Shown: positions 1-8,634, counted from the first letter of the stretch. The stretch: 64,000 nucleotides of DNA from Candidatus Bathyarchaeota archaeon (GCA_005888745.1 VBBS01000029.1:75709-139708), one strand, 5' to 3'. The notes: a model not told the origin generated them from the letters alone. Program-made: numbers and translations.

Positions 1-65
1 GAAACATTGGACTCCGTTAGAATACTTCTCTTGAATCCGGGACTGAAATCCTAGGATATTCTCGC

Positions 66-1019
66 TTGTCTAGCCCTTCTATTGAAGCCGTAAATCTGTC
101 AAAACGGTACGGGTCGTTTTCCGCCTTATCCAATCTGAACCTGAAGATTGAAGGTTCGAAATGCGTCGGTTTTCTCGGGCCGAACGGAGCTGGAAAGACA
201 ACTACTCTGAAGCTCTTCACTGACATGATTAGAGCATCCGAGGGGAAGGCCCTAATCAACGGGATCTTGGTGCACGAGAATAAGAAGAAGGCTCTTGCCT
301 CCGTCGGATCGCTTATCGAGAGCCCGGAAATCTATCCCGCACTAACCCCGAGAGAGGCGCTCTCCATGGTCGCGGAAATTAGAGGACTGCCCCGTTCAGA
401 AAGGAAGAAGAGAATCGAAGAAGCTGTTGCGGAGGTGAAGATGGAAGAGTGGTTAGACAAGAAAGTCGGAAAATTTTCCAAAGGAATGAAACAGCGAATC
501 AACATCGCCGCAGCCCTTCTATCCCAACCTGAAATTCTCCTACTAGACGAGCCGAGCACTGGACTCGACCCTAGAGGAATGTCTGAAGTTAGGGAAATCG
601 TAAAGTCGCTCAAACACAAGAATCGGCTTATCTTTATGAGCTCCCATCTCCTGAACGAGGTTTCCGACATCTGCGACGAGGTCGCGATGATAGACCACGG
701 AAAGCTGCTTGTCTATGACAAGCTTGGCAATGTTGTGTCGCGGTTTTCCGGTGACGGAGGCGCGATCATCATCGACGTGGGGCTATCCAGAGATATCGAT
801 GATCAAACAGTGAGCAGGACTATATCCTCGTTGCCTGGAGTAATTTCGGCCGAAAAACTGGAGGGAAAGAACTTGCGCCTACGGTTCTCTGGAGGTCCGG
901 AGAATCAGGAAAGACTTCTATCGGACCTTGTAGTGATGAAAATCGGCTTGATCAGTTTCCATCCATCCTCTTCAGCTCTCGAGGACACGTACCTGAATCT
1001 GATCAAGGCAACGCTGTGA
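66..1019 (+). CDS. ABC transporter ATP-binding protein
   Basis: Nucleotide-binding subunit of an ABC exporter; it hydrolyses ATP at the inner membrane face to drive the permease encoded just downstream. The 317-residue product has Walker A GPNGAGKTT (about residues 38-46), the signature FSKGMKQR, Walker B LLLDEPSTGLDP and the H-loop in SSHLLNEV. The last ~90 residues form a C-terminal extension usual in the drug/bacteriocin-export (CcmA-like) type. The start is a TTG; no ATG gives the conserved N-terminal strand. The stop overlaps the GTG of the permease gene, so the two are translationally coupled. Substrate cannot be told. Confidence 0.93.
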   Translation: MSSPSIEAVNLSKRYGSFSALSNLNLKIEGSKCVGFLGPNGAGKTTTLKLFTDMIRASEGKALINGILVHENKKKALASVGSLIESPEIYPALTPREALSMVAEIRGLPRSERKKRIEEAVAEVKMEEWLDKKVGKFSKGMKQRINIAAALLSQPEILLLDEPSTGLDPRGMSEVREIVKSLKHKNRLIFMSSHLLNEVSDICDEVAMIDHGKLLVYDKLGNVVSRFSGDGGAIIIDVGLSRDIDDQTVSRTISSLPGVISAEKLEGKNLRLRFSGGPENQERLLSDLVVMKIGLISFHPSSSALEDTYLNLIKATL

Positions 1020-1888
1020 GGGAAATGAGCGAGCCATCTCTCAAGTCTGTCGAGCCCGTAGGAGTGCCCAGTCTCCCGAGCAGCATTGCTCAAGTGGGAA
1101 CGATCACCAAATACGAACTGCTGAACTATTTCAGATCGCGAAGATTCTTCGTTCTTCTGATAATCGGGGTAGCCATCAGCGCACTTCTCACAGCGCTAGT
1201 GGCGTACTACGGGGTTGGCAGCTTTGCAGCCTCGGCCTTAGGATTCTACTCCTTCTGGTGGGGCAATTCCATCACCTTGGTCGTCATACTATCAGGAATA
1301 TTCTTCGGGGGAGACGCAATATCCGGCGAGTTCCAGAACAAGACAGGATATTTCCTCGTCGGGAACCCGCTTCGCCGATCCTCAATCTACATCGGCAAAT
1401 GGGTTGGTGCACTGACAGCATCCTTAATCATATTCGCCATCTATGCCGCAATTGCCGTAGGCAATGGCATCTACTACTTCGGCGCGAACATTCCCTACCA
1501 ATTCGGCCAGTCACTCATCTTCTCCGTGCTCTATCTGATTGCCGTACTCGGGTTCACCTTCTTCTTCAGTTCGCTTTTCAAGAGCAGCTCTATGTCCATT
1601 CTCGTGACTGCGATCCTCCTTCTCTTTGCCTTCTCGCTCATCCAAGTAATTGTCTCAACACTTGCCCAGGTAGAACCTTGGTTCATTATTACCTATGCTT
1701 CAGGAATAATCGGCAACGTGCTCACAGATCCGTACCCGACAACTCAGACCGTCAGAGGAGGATTCCGAGGAGACACTTCGAGGGTATTCGCTGTGAGTAT
1801 CCCAGAAGGAATCGCGATACTAGTTGGCTACTTCGTTATCACCGCATTAATCGGCCTTCTGGTCTTTGAGAGAAAGGAATTCACATAA
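1016..1888 (+). CDS. ABC-2 type transporter permease
   Basis: Membrane subunit partner of the preceding ATPase. The 290-residue protein has a cytoplasmic N-terminal tail with an amphipathic stretch (YELLNYFRSRRFF, typical of ABC-2 permeases) and about six hydrophobic segments, the first near residues 45-65 and the last near 265-283. A GxxFGGDAISGEFQNKT stretch between the second segment and the next matches the conserved ABC-2 region after which these families retain subunit contacts. The GTG start overlaps the ATPase stop by four bases. The exported substrate is unknown. Confidence 0.88.
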   Translation: MREMSEPSLKSVEPVGVPSLPSSIAQVGTITKYELLNYFRSRRFFVLLIIGVAISALLTALVAYYGVGSFAASALGFYSFWWGNSITLVVILSGIFFGGDAISGEFQNKTGYFLVGNPLRRSSIYIGKWVGALTASLIIFAIYAAIAVGNGIYYFGANIPYQFGQSLIFSVLYLIAVLGFTFFFSSLFKSSSMSILVTAILLLFAFSLIQVIVSTLAQVEPWFIITYASGIIGNVLTDPYPTTQTVRGGFRGDTSRVFAVSIPEGIAILVGYFVITALIGLLVFERKEFT

Positions 1889-2122
1889 CCGAATCTTTCA
1901 AACGCAATACCTGAAACCGCAAACTTGATCAGCTCCAGTATTCGCCCCGCCTCTCCATCCTTCGACATTCCACACACGCACCGACACACATTGAAAAGTC
2001 TCGATCGCACGATCTCCAGGCATACCCAATCACAGCTCATCACGACCATCCCCGAAAGTCCCGCCACTAGCGATCTTGCTATTAGCTGCCCGAATTCTCA
2101 CGAAATAATTATGGCGTATTCA

Positions 2123-2242
2123 TGGTGGGGCGGGTGGGATTTGAACCCACGATCACTGGTGCCCGAGACCAGTATCGGAGCCGGGTTTTGATGCCCTTTG
2201 ACCAAGTTGTCCCTGCCTCTCGGCAGCCTGGACCACCGCCCC
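2123..2242 (-). tRNA. tRNA-Pro (CGG) with extra internal sequence
   Basis: Read on the minus strand, acceptor strands GGGGCGG (2242-2236) and CCGCCCC (2133-2127) pair fully, followed by discriminator A and an encoded CCA (2125-2123). The T arm GTGGG-TTCAAAT-CCCAC is at 2150-2134. The anticodon arm is CTGGT-CTCGGGC-ACCAG, giving anticodon CGG at 2165-2163, so proline. About 41 bases more than a mature tRNA lie between acceptor and anticodon stems. Pairing GTCC (2233-2230) with GGGC (2196-2193) gives a normal D arm if one insertion in the D loop (within about 2229-2207, containing hairpin CTGCC-GAGA-GGCAG) and one between positions 25 and 26 (about 2192-2174) are removed. Exact intron borders are inferred. 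Confidence 0.9.
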
Positions 2243-2276
2243 CAAGACCCGGAATAATCACGGGAAAATAAGTCCT

Positions 2277-3014
2277 TCAGACGGTCCGAAATGGTCCGAA
2301 ATTATGCCAGCGAAGCCCTTTCTTCCGAGAATAGTGTTTCCTCCACTCAACCGCGGCACGTGAAGAACCTATAGTTCGGTTCAAAAGGATCGCTTGCTCA
2401 GCAACGTGCTGTTTTCTAGCGATTACGAAACCAATCTTATCGACGAACACTCGCACATCATGTGCTCTTTGAATCTGAAGAGCATACGCGTCTTTCCTCA
2501 GGACGACGGTCTTGCTGCCATTCTTCCATGTAGATCCTTTTCTCTTCCTAAGGTACGTATTGGAATGTAACCGGAAATGTGATTGAAGCAAGAACCTCAC
2601 CAATCCTAACAATTCTGGATCTGAATTGCAGAGTATGATCTGAAGCCTCAGACAGCCATGATCAACGTAAACGCCCGCGCAGCCATCTGCAGAGAATATG
2701 CCGCGCAAGAAATCCGCCGGATAAGCATCTGCAAAAGGCCTAAGCTCCTCTAGCGGAGAACTGAGGAATAATCCCAAGGAACGCGAGGAGTACTTGGATT
2801 CATAGTATACTTTGCCTAAATCGTGTGTTATTACTAGCTTGTTTGTTTTCCGACCGAGAATATGACCGACTGCAGATTGAAGGCTTCTGCAAAATCGCGG
2901 TCTCGAACAGCTAATTTTACGTGGTGATGGTAAGCGGAGTCTTCGACCAAAGCTGCCATCACCGAGGAAAGATCCAATTACGAAGCTTAGGCCTTCAGAG
3001 GGTTCAAAATTCAA
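2277..3014 (-). CDS. LAGLIDADG homing endonuclease-like protein
   Basis: The 245-residue product carries two LAGLIDADG-type helices: FVIGSFLGDGSF near residues 11-22 and FLRGIFSADGCAG near residues 102-114. The spacing fits a single-chain enzyme with two domains, which cuts long asymmetric DNA sites and spreads introns. It is a freestanding gene, 35 bases upstream of the intron-bearing tRNA-Pro and on the same strand, which suggests it moves or once moved a tRNA intron, although it lies outside the tRNA. The C-terminal half is basic. Both motifs keep the acidic residue needed for metal binding (D in GDG and ADG), so it may be active. No intein-splicing motifs are visible. Confidence 0.85.
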   Translation of the reverse strand: MNFEPSEGLSFVIGSFLGDGSFGRRLRLPSPRKISCSRPRFCRSLQSAVGHILGRKTNKLVITHDLGKVYYESKYSSRSLGLFLSSPLEELRPFADAYPADFLRGIFSADGCAGVYVDHGCLRLQIILCNSDPELLGLVRFLLQSHFRLHSNTYLRKRKGSTWKNGSKTVVLRKDAYALQIQRAHDVRVFVDKIGFVIARKQHVAEQAILLNRTIGSSRAAVEWRKHYSRKKGLRWHNFGPFRTV

Positions 3015-3194
3015 GACATTGTTACAGCCTCCGCTTGGCTACATAGCCAGTAGTGATTGACGAAAGTGTTTGCTCTGGATAAACCAAGAAATCATGGCGT
3101 TACATAACTGGGAGATAAGGCATTCAACTGTTGTCGTCGGCCGATTGTAACTGGCCGTACTTGGCTTGATGTGCTTTCTTGGATGGTGATCGTG

Positions 3195-3368
3195 TTATTT
3201 CGATTGCTTTCGATCCGCTGGGGCTTTCTTGTGTCCATTGAAGTAAGTTCGTACTAGATGTTCGAAGAAGATACTGAAACCCCCGGTCCTACCGTAGTAC
3301 ACCTTGTCAACTTCTTGCCTTACCAGCTGTTCTGCTTCGGACGATAGAGAGATCATTACTTTGCCCAT
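3195..3368 (-). CDS. small protein, possible ribbon-helix-helix type
   Basis: A 57-residue protein starting MGKVMISLSSEAEQLVRQ. The opening beta-strand-like stretch followed by two helices resembles ribbon-helix-helix DNA-binding proteins, whose first strand usually reads like VxISL. The tail is lysine rich. A longer frame continues upstream to 3527 but the methionine at 3368 fits the fold much better. It follows the membrane protein gene at 3473-3787 on the same strand. Function is not known; the fold assignment is inference from pattern only. Confidence 0.5.
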   Translation of the reverse strand: MGKVMISLSSEAEQLVRQEVDKVYYGRTGGFSIFFEHLVRTYFNGHKKAPADRKQSK

Positions 3369-3472
3369 GGTATCTCTAGACTCCTGCAGATAGCTCTGGG
3401 CCGTTTTATGCTTATCCCCTGCAGCCGCTCCAATCGGCAAAGAATAAGAACCGCAAACAGAAGGTTGGCCGT

Positions 3473-3787
3473 CTAAGCCAATTTCTGCAGTAGCCTGCCA
3501 ACTGCCGTCACTGCGACCAGGGTGCAAACGGTGAGTCCTAACTGATCGTTAAGAGCCAGGGCCAGGACCGCGGTGATGCTTCCGGCTATGAAGTCTCGGA
3601 AGAGCCCCTTACTCTTGTCAGAGGTATCAAAAACATCGGAGCCAAGCACGAGTAGCAGTGTCAGGAAGTAGACTGGTTCTTGGCTTATGGCGTTGGCTAT
3701 TACGAAGCTGGCTACCCATGCCGCAGACTCGGCCACGGGGCGTAGGGCTGGTCGTAGCTCTGCCAGCTTGTACGACAGATCGCTCAT
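3473..3787 (-). CDS. small integral membrane protein
   Basis: A 104-residue hypothetical protein with two or three hydrophobic segments, around residues 24-50 and 66-95, and a short charged stretch (SDKSKGLFRD) between them. No family is recognised. It is the first of a run of minus-strand genes leading toward the homing endonuclease and the tRNA. The start ATG at 3787 is preceded by an intergenic region shared with the divergent oxidoreductase-like gene at 3999. Confidence 0.5.
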   Translation of the reverse strand: MSDLSYKLAELRPALRPVAESAAWVASFVIANAISQEPVYFLTLLLVLGSDVFDTSDKSKGLFRDFIAGSITAVLALALNDQLGLTVCTLVAVTAVGRLLQKLA

Positions 3788-3998
3788 GTTGTATGACTGC
3801 TATAAGGGATAGAAAAGGCGACCCGACTTTTTCTACTGCGTCCCAGTCGAACAACGAAAATGTCAATTCGTTGAGCGGAAAAATTCAATTCATGACGCGG
3901 GTCGCAGAACGATCGTGAAGGAGAGCGTAGGCAAAGGGAAAAGTATCTACTGGGGGCCTTTCTTTCATATCTTGCCAACGCTCAAAATCTACAAAGCG

Positions 3999-4448
3999 AT
4001 GGAAATGGCTCCGGGAATGGACCAGTCTGAGATTGACGCGTTTCTAGCGGGCAGTAAGACACCACTCCGACTCGGAACCACTAACTCGAAAGGCGAGCCC
4101 AACATACACCCAGTGTGGTACCACTATCTGACAAACAAGCTCTATTTCATGAGCTACAAGGACGCGGTGAAAGTCCGGAATCTAGAGCATAACAAGACGG
4201 TCTACTTTTCGGTCGATACGGACGCGATGCCCAACACGGGAGTAAAAGGAAGAGGAACTGCCATCATAGTAAAGGACACAGGTAAAGCATTGTCGCTATT
4301 GGAAAAGATCATTGCGAAATATCTGGGTGACCTAAACAGCACTATGGCGAAGAATATGGTAGACGGGGTAAAGAAGGGCTCGGAAGTCCTCGTAGAGATT
4401 ACCCCTCAATACTTCTCGACCTGGGACTATAGCAAATCGAAATTCTAG
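3999..4448 (+). CDS. pyridoxamine 5'-phosphate oxidase-like (F420/flavin) protein
   Basis: A split-barrel flavin or F420-binding protein of the PNPOx-like superfamily. Recognisable are LRLGTTNSKGEPNIHPVWY, the strand pattern LYFMSYKDAVKVRNLEHNK (the usual 'K..NL..NP.V' region that contacts the cofactor phosphate) and the C-terminal WDYSK. The 149-residue length is normal. The reading frame is open to 3915, but ATG codons at 3999 and 4005 match the usual N terminus. Members reduce small organic substrates or act in cofactor metabolism; the substrate here cannot be told. Confidence 0.82.
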   Translation: MEMAPGMDQSEIDAFLAGSKTPLRLGTTNSKGEPNIHPVWYHYLTNKLYFMSYKDAVKVRNLEHNKTVYFSVDTDAMPNTGVKGRGTAIIVKDTGKALSLLEKIIAKYLGDLNSTMAKNMVDGVKKGSEVLVEITPQYFSTWDYSKSKF

Positions 4449-4480
4449 CCCGATCACTCGGGGAACCCGTAGAGACGGGC

Positions 4481-5956
4481 TTAGACGATCTCTATGAGAT
4501 CGAGGGACGGGTACCCCTTGTCGAAGTTGAAAGTGGCCCCGTGAATATGGGTGAAAGGTTTCACGCCGTAGATTAGAAGATGACCGTTCCAGTTTTGGAC
4601 CTTTATGTGATAGTCGGCTTGTCTGAGAAACTCATCGCGCACCTTGGTGGGACGTGACGATAATCCGATGCTGAAGGCTCCTTCGTCCCGCAAACCTTCT
4701 CCTATCTCTGTAAAACCTGGAAGTGTCAACTCCTCTCCGTAGACCTGCACGAGCTTGTCAAAGTTCATAGTTAACATCATGCCGCTTGACGTTTCTTTCA
4801 AGGCGTTCCATGTTTTGTAGAATTCTGCAAGATCACTCATTAGCTGGCCCCTCAACTTTAGCCTCCAGGCTTTCGAAGGTAGCTGCGAGTTGAATTCGAC
4901 TATCCGAACTTTCTCTGCCAAGGCTTTGTCGCCTACATAGGGTCTCAGTGCTTCCGCCGAGGATTCCGAGCTAAAGGTTCCCGTTGAAACACTGAAGCAG
5001 GCCCCGCCCTGGTTGACGAAATTAGACCTGATCATATTGATCAATAATCTCAGCGACTGCGGGGAAACGTTGCTCTCCGTGTCGATCATGAAGAAAGCAC
5101 CTTTCCTAATTCCGCCTCCCAGTAGCCGGTCGAGTTCCCTGCTCCCGGTGGAGTAGTGGGTTTCTGTGTGTTGAACTTTCTCTGGACTTCTGACTATGCT
5201 CGGTAGGCCGTTTTCATATTCTTCGTCCAGGAAGGTGAACCTTCCCTTTTCCAAGGAGAATGGAAAGTGTTGGCTCTGGACTCTGAATCCTCTTAGCTTG
5301 TCTATTCCGAGGGACCTAATTCTCCTTCCATCTAGCTCGCTCTGTTCGAGGGTTACTACTCCGTCGACCAGGTAGCCAAGGTTGTCGGCTCGTTCGGCCT
5401 CACTGACGAGAATCACGCTTACTTTTGTCTGATCTAGTTCGGACATAATGGCTGACTCAAGCATTTTTCGTCCTTCAGGTGTCGCGTTTCTCAACGCTCC
5501 TTCCCAGCTATCTACGACAAGGATTGATTTCTGTTTGGCCTGTTTCAGGCGTACGATCTTCGAAAAGACACTGTCGGTATCAGAGCCTCGGAGGTCGTGG
5601 AATTCGTCATTCCAGCTGGCCTTAGAGGATCTCCCGGACATAGAATCAATGACCTCATCGATCCAAGGAAACTGTATGCGCAACTTCACCGGTGAGACCC
5701 TGCTGGACGCGTAGACCCTGCGCGAGTCCGCAACAGCATTCAGGATCTCGAACGCGAGAGTTGTTTTCCCGGTGCCGGGTGCTCCTTGGATGAGCAGGAC
5801 GTTTCCGGGAACTTCGAGAAACTCCAAGAACATGTTCATCATAGGGGACGATGTCGCACGGACTACGGAAGGTTCGAGAGCTTGAGGATCGGATTTCGTT
5901 CCCGAGGCTATCAAGTTATTACAACACGAAGTGAGAAGGAGCGTGAAAGATTTCAA
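4481..5956 (-). CDS. KaiC/GvpD-like RecA-superfamily ATPase
   Basis: A two-domain RecA-fold ATPase of 491 residues (453 if translation starts at the double ATG at 5842-5837, which fits better than the TTG at 5956). The first domain has an intact Walker A, GAPGTGKTT, and a Walker B-like ILVVDSWEG. The second begins GSRELDRLLGGGIRKG, the usual KaiC-type entry, but its P-loop position reads IDTESNVSPQS, so it should not bind nucleotide normally. This one-active, one-degenerate plan resembles archaeal GvpD-like or RAD55-family regulators. The end lies close to and convergent with the upstream oxidoreductase gene. A palindromic site lies just upstream at 5995-6010. Confidence 0.8.
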   Translation of the reverse strand: MKSFTLLLTSCCNNLIASGTKSDPQALEPSVVRATSSPMMNMFLEFLEVPGNVLLIQGAPGTGKTTLAFEILNAVADSRRVYASSRVSPVKLRIQFPWIDEVIDSMSGRSSKASWNDEFHDLRGSDTDSVFSKIVRLKQAKQKSILVVDSWEGALRNATPEGRKMLESAIMSELDQTKVSVILVSEAERADNLGYLVDGVVTLEQSELDGRRIRSLGIDKLRGFRVQSQHFPFSLEKGRFTFLDEEYENGLPSIVRSPEKVQHTETHYSTGSRELDRLLGGGIRKGAFFMIDTESNVSPQSLRLLINMIRSNFVNQGGACFSVSTGTFSSESSAEALRPYVGDKALAEKVRIVEFNSQLPSKAWRLKLRGQLMSDLAEFYKTWNALKETSSGMMLTMNFDKLVQVYGEELTLPGFTEIGEGLRDEGAFSIGLSSRPTKVRDEFLRQADYHIKVQNWNGHLLIYGVKPFTHIHGATFNFDKGYPSLDLIEIV

Positions 5957-5994
5957 GAAATTGTTTCCTTTGCAGTCTTTGGGCGGGAACTAAT

Positions 5995-6010
5995 GTGACT
6001 GTCATGTCAC
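5995..6010. promoter_or_regulatory. inverted repeat GTGAC-N6-GTCAC
   Basis: The half-sites GTGAC (5995-5999) and GTCAC (6006-6010) form an inverted repeat between the divergent starts of the KaiC-like gene and the zinc-ribbon gene at 6078. An inner palindrome TGACTGTCA overlaps it. The half-sites equal those in the cluster near 27.7-27.9 kb, so the same regulator could bind both; that is inference. Confidence 0.35.
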
Positions 6011-6077
6011 GTTGACCTTCCACACGGTAGGAACTCGCTAGACCCTAGTCTTCAAAGCCTAGAGAGCGAAGTGCATA

Positions 6078-6332
6078 GTGGATAACGTGCCAAAACTCAA
6101 GTTCAGCAAAGAATACCTCCAGCGTTTGACGAAACCTATTCCAAAGAAAGACCCGAACATGCGAGCGGCAACATCGACCGAGACCCTGTCAGAACCGCGG
6201 CATCCCACGGGATTCCATCAGTACTGTACGAGTTGTGGGCGGGAACAGCTTTTCAGCGTGGACACACTAGGCTGGAAAACCTGCACCGCATGTCGCCGAA
6301 CCGCTCCGGACAGAAGCCAGAGTCCAATATGA
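6078..6332 (+). CDS. small zinc-ribbon protein
   Basis: An 84-residue protein with a lysine-rich N-terminal half and a C-terminal zinc ribbon: CTSCGRE, then CTACRR 20 residues later. It starts with GTG at 6078. Such single-ribbon archaeal proteins are often nucleic acid binding, but no specific family is recognised. It ends about 60 bases upstream of the NrdD-like gene and could share its transcription, although a TATA-like box lies between them. Confidence 0.6.
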   Translation: MDNVPKLKFSKEYLQRLTKPIPKKDPNMRAATSTETLSEPRHPTGFHQYCTSCGREQLFSVDTLGWKTCTACRRTAPDRSQSPI

Positions 6333-6348
6333 GAGGTCCCCAAGTACA

Positions 6349-6358
6349 ATTTTTTAAA
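6349..6358 (+). promoter_or_regulatory. TATA-like box for the NrdD-like gene
   Basis: The A/T stretch ATTTTTTAAA lies about 33-42 bases before the TTG at 6391, in otherwise G+C-richer sequence. This is where an archaeal TATA box would sit for a nearly leaderless transcript. It supports the TTG as the true start. Confidence 0.5.
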
Positions 6359-6390
6359 CAGGTTTGGGGTAGAAGACTCTTGACCTTTTC

Positions 6391-8634
6391 TTGCAGCGAT
6401 CCTACGAACGCTTCAGTTCGGATGTTCTAGACGCTGCTTCTGCCCCGGTTCGTCTTCACATTCTCAAGCTGTTAGTCTCCAAAGGTCCCCTTCCGTACAC
6501 TGAGATAATGTACGAGGCGAAGATGGATCCTGTGCGGGACGCTGGAAAGTTCGTCTATCATCTCAAAACCCTTCGTAAGGCTGGTTTAGTTGCGATCGAA
6601 AAAGGCACGAAAAAGTACAGCATAACAGACCTCGGCAAAATACTCGTCGAGTTCTCGCGCGACCTGGAAGAGTGGGTTGCCGTTAAGCGAGGCCGCCTCT
6701 TCGTCCGAACCTCCAAGATGACAATCGAGGAATTTGACCGGACCCGGATCGCTTCTTCCCTCGTCACCGAAGCCGGGATGCCCCAAAGCCTGGCAGACGA
6801 GATAGCCTCAGAAGCCGAAGAAAGACTTCTGCGGTTCGGAACAACCTATCTCACAGCGCCCTTAGTCCGTGAACTCGTCAACACCATCCTCGTCGAGAGA
6901 AAACTCGAAGAATACCGCCACAAGCTAACTCGACTGGGACTTCCAGTCAACGATGTAACAATCCTCCTTAAGGAAGCCGGCCGAAAACACCTCGATTCGG
7001 CCTGGGTACAACAATCTGCAGGGGCTGCTGTCACCGAAGAATATGTCCTGCTAAACAGCCTCCCCCGGCCCCTAGTCGACGCCCACTTCACCGGACAGAT
7101 CCACCTAGAAGACGCAGAGTCATGGATACTCAAGCCCAGCATATTCTTCCATGACCCCCGTCCCTTCCTACGAAAAGGACTCCCACGATCCACGCCACCA
7201 GTCTCTTTCGAAACCGCGCTCGGAGCATTACTCCGACTAGCCCGCATAACCGAAGGACAAGTAGCAAGTGAGCAAGTCTTCGACCACATCAACGTCCTAC
7301 TGGCACCGTTCATCCGAGGGATCCCGACCGAAAGAGTCCAAGAAGCGATGAGACTATTTCTCTACCAACTCAACTGGGACGGTTTCTCAAACAGCCTTCC
7401 CTTCCGAACTACAATCGGACTCGACCGAACGATTCCCAGTTCTCTCGAGAAATCAGAGGCAGGAGCACCCAACGGCAAGAGAGAGGGGGTGTTCGGCGAC
7501 TACGCCCACGAGGCCGAAGAATTGTTCCGGACAGTCATAGTTGCAAGTATGGAAATTGCAAGGAACAATCTCCTCGTCAACCCTTCAGTCACAGTGAACC
7601 TCAGCCGAGAAAGACTGTCTGAGCCTGACAGCCTCCTATCGATGACCTATGACGCGTCCCTGAAATATTCTATCCCAAACTATAGGATTCAAGATCCTGA
7701 ACAGACCGTTACCGTATCCTCTGACGGCAATGCCATGGTCACCGATGACACGAATAATATTGCAGGTGGAGCAGTGGTGGGAACCGTCCAAGTCAATCTC
7801 CCAAGAATATCATACGAGGCAACGGGAAAAGACGAGCGATTTCTCCAAGGAGTTCAGAACGCTGTTGATGAAGCGGTGAAGGCCCTAGAGATTCGTGGAC
7901 AAGCCATACAAGAAAGAATGAAAGAGGGACTTCTGCCACTCCTTTCATGGGAAACTGACGGGAACGCGTATTATAGATCCCAACCAATGGCGGAGATCGG
8001 CCTCCTAGGGCTAAACGAGGCCGTTAAACATCACACAAAGAAAGATGTCGATGCCAAAGATTCACTCGCCTTTCTCAAAAAGATCATCGAAGCAACACGA
8101 CGCGCCATCTCGGAAAGCGATAATCCCACACTCAGAATCCGCGTCGGGCTTCATCCCTCTCCGGAAGCATCCTCGAGACTCGCGAGCATCGACGCTGAAA
8201 AATACGGATTCTCCACAATAGTCTACCAGGGGTCCAAACGGCACCCCTACTACACGGATGTACCCTTGATTCCGTTGACCCATAAAATACCGCTATCTTC
8301 ACGCGCGTTTCTTGAGGGGGAAGCTCAGAAACTCCTCGATGGAGGGACAATCCTCCCGCTAGTCATGGGGGAAAAACCAGGGGCCGCTGGGTTGGCGAGA
8401 GCATCTCAATTACTCGCAGATTCAGGCGTCAAACACTTCACCTTTTCCAACATGCTTTCACGGTGCCAGTTCTGCTATCAAGTCGATACCGGAGTTCATA
8501 CAAAATGCGCGAATTGCGGTTCAGACAAACTGACAGTCGTGGCGAAATACGCAGGTAGATTGATTCCCCTCGACTTATGGACCGAGTCAAGGCGGAGAGA
8601 CCTGGACAGGATCGCAGGCTACGTTTTCTCGTAG
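6391..8634 (+). CDS. winged-helix / ATP-cone / NrdD-like protein lacking catalytic Cys
   Basis: Three parts are visible in 747 residues. Residues about 10-95 form an ArsR-like winged helix (PVRLHILKLLVSKGPLPYTE, then FVYHLKTLRKAGLV). Residues about 105-200 are an ATP-cone, the allosteric nucleotide-binding module of ribonucleotide reductases. The rest resembles class III reductase NrdD: GTVQVNLPRISYEA, a C-terminal CQFC...CANC zinc site and AKYAGRLIPLDLW, where the Gly aligns with the glycyl-radical residue. The only cysteines are the four zinc ligands near the C terminus, so the active-site thiyl Cys of NrdD is absent. A role as a nucleotide-sensing transcription regulator is more likely than catalysis. 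No NrdG activase gene is nearby. The TTG start is the only one available. Confidence 0.85.
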   Translation: MQRSYERFSSDVLDAASAPVRLHILKLLVSKGPLPYTEIMYEAKMDPVRDAGKFVYHLKTLRKAGLVAIEKGTKKYSITDLGKILVEFSRDLEEWVAVKRGRLFVRTSKMTIEEFDRTRIASSLVTEAGMPQSLADEIASEAEERLLRFGTTYLTAPLVRELVNTILVERKLEEYRHKLTRLGLPVNDVTILLKEAGRKHLDSAWVQQSAGAAVTEEYVLLNSLPRPLVDAHFTGQIHLEDAESWILKPSIFFHDPRPFLRKGLPRSTPPVSFETALGALLRLARITEGQVASEQVFDHINVLLAPFIRGIPTERVQEAMRLFLYQLNWDGFSNSLPFRTTIGLDRTIPSSLEKSEAGAPNGKREGVFGDYAHEAEELFRTVIVASMEIARNNLLVNPSVTVNLSRERLSEPDSLLSMTYDASLKYSIPNYRIQDPEQTVTVSSDGNAMVTDDTNNIAGGAVVGTVQVNLPRISYEATGKDERFLQGVQNAVDEAVKALEIRGQAIQERMKEGLLPLLSWETDGNAYYRSQPMAEIGLLGLNEAVKHHTKKDVDAKDSLAFLKKIIEATRRAISESDNPTLRIRVGLHPSPEASSRLASIDAEKYGFSTIVYQGSKRHPYYTDVPLIPLTHKIPLSSRAFLEGEAQKLLDGGTILPLVMGEKPGAAGLARASQLLADSGVKHFTFSNMLSRCQFCYQVDTGVHTKCANCGSDKLTVVAKYAGRLIPLDLWTESRRRDLDRIAGYVFS

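Noticed and set aside
1258-1869. 203-codon open frame on the plus strand
   Set aside because: Off-frame reading of the ABC permease; arginine-rich and without structure.
1925-2191. 88-codon frame ending WWGGWDLNPRS
   Set aside because: It runs through the tRNA-Pro gene; the WDLNPR sequence is a well-known mistranslation of a T arm.
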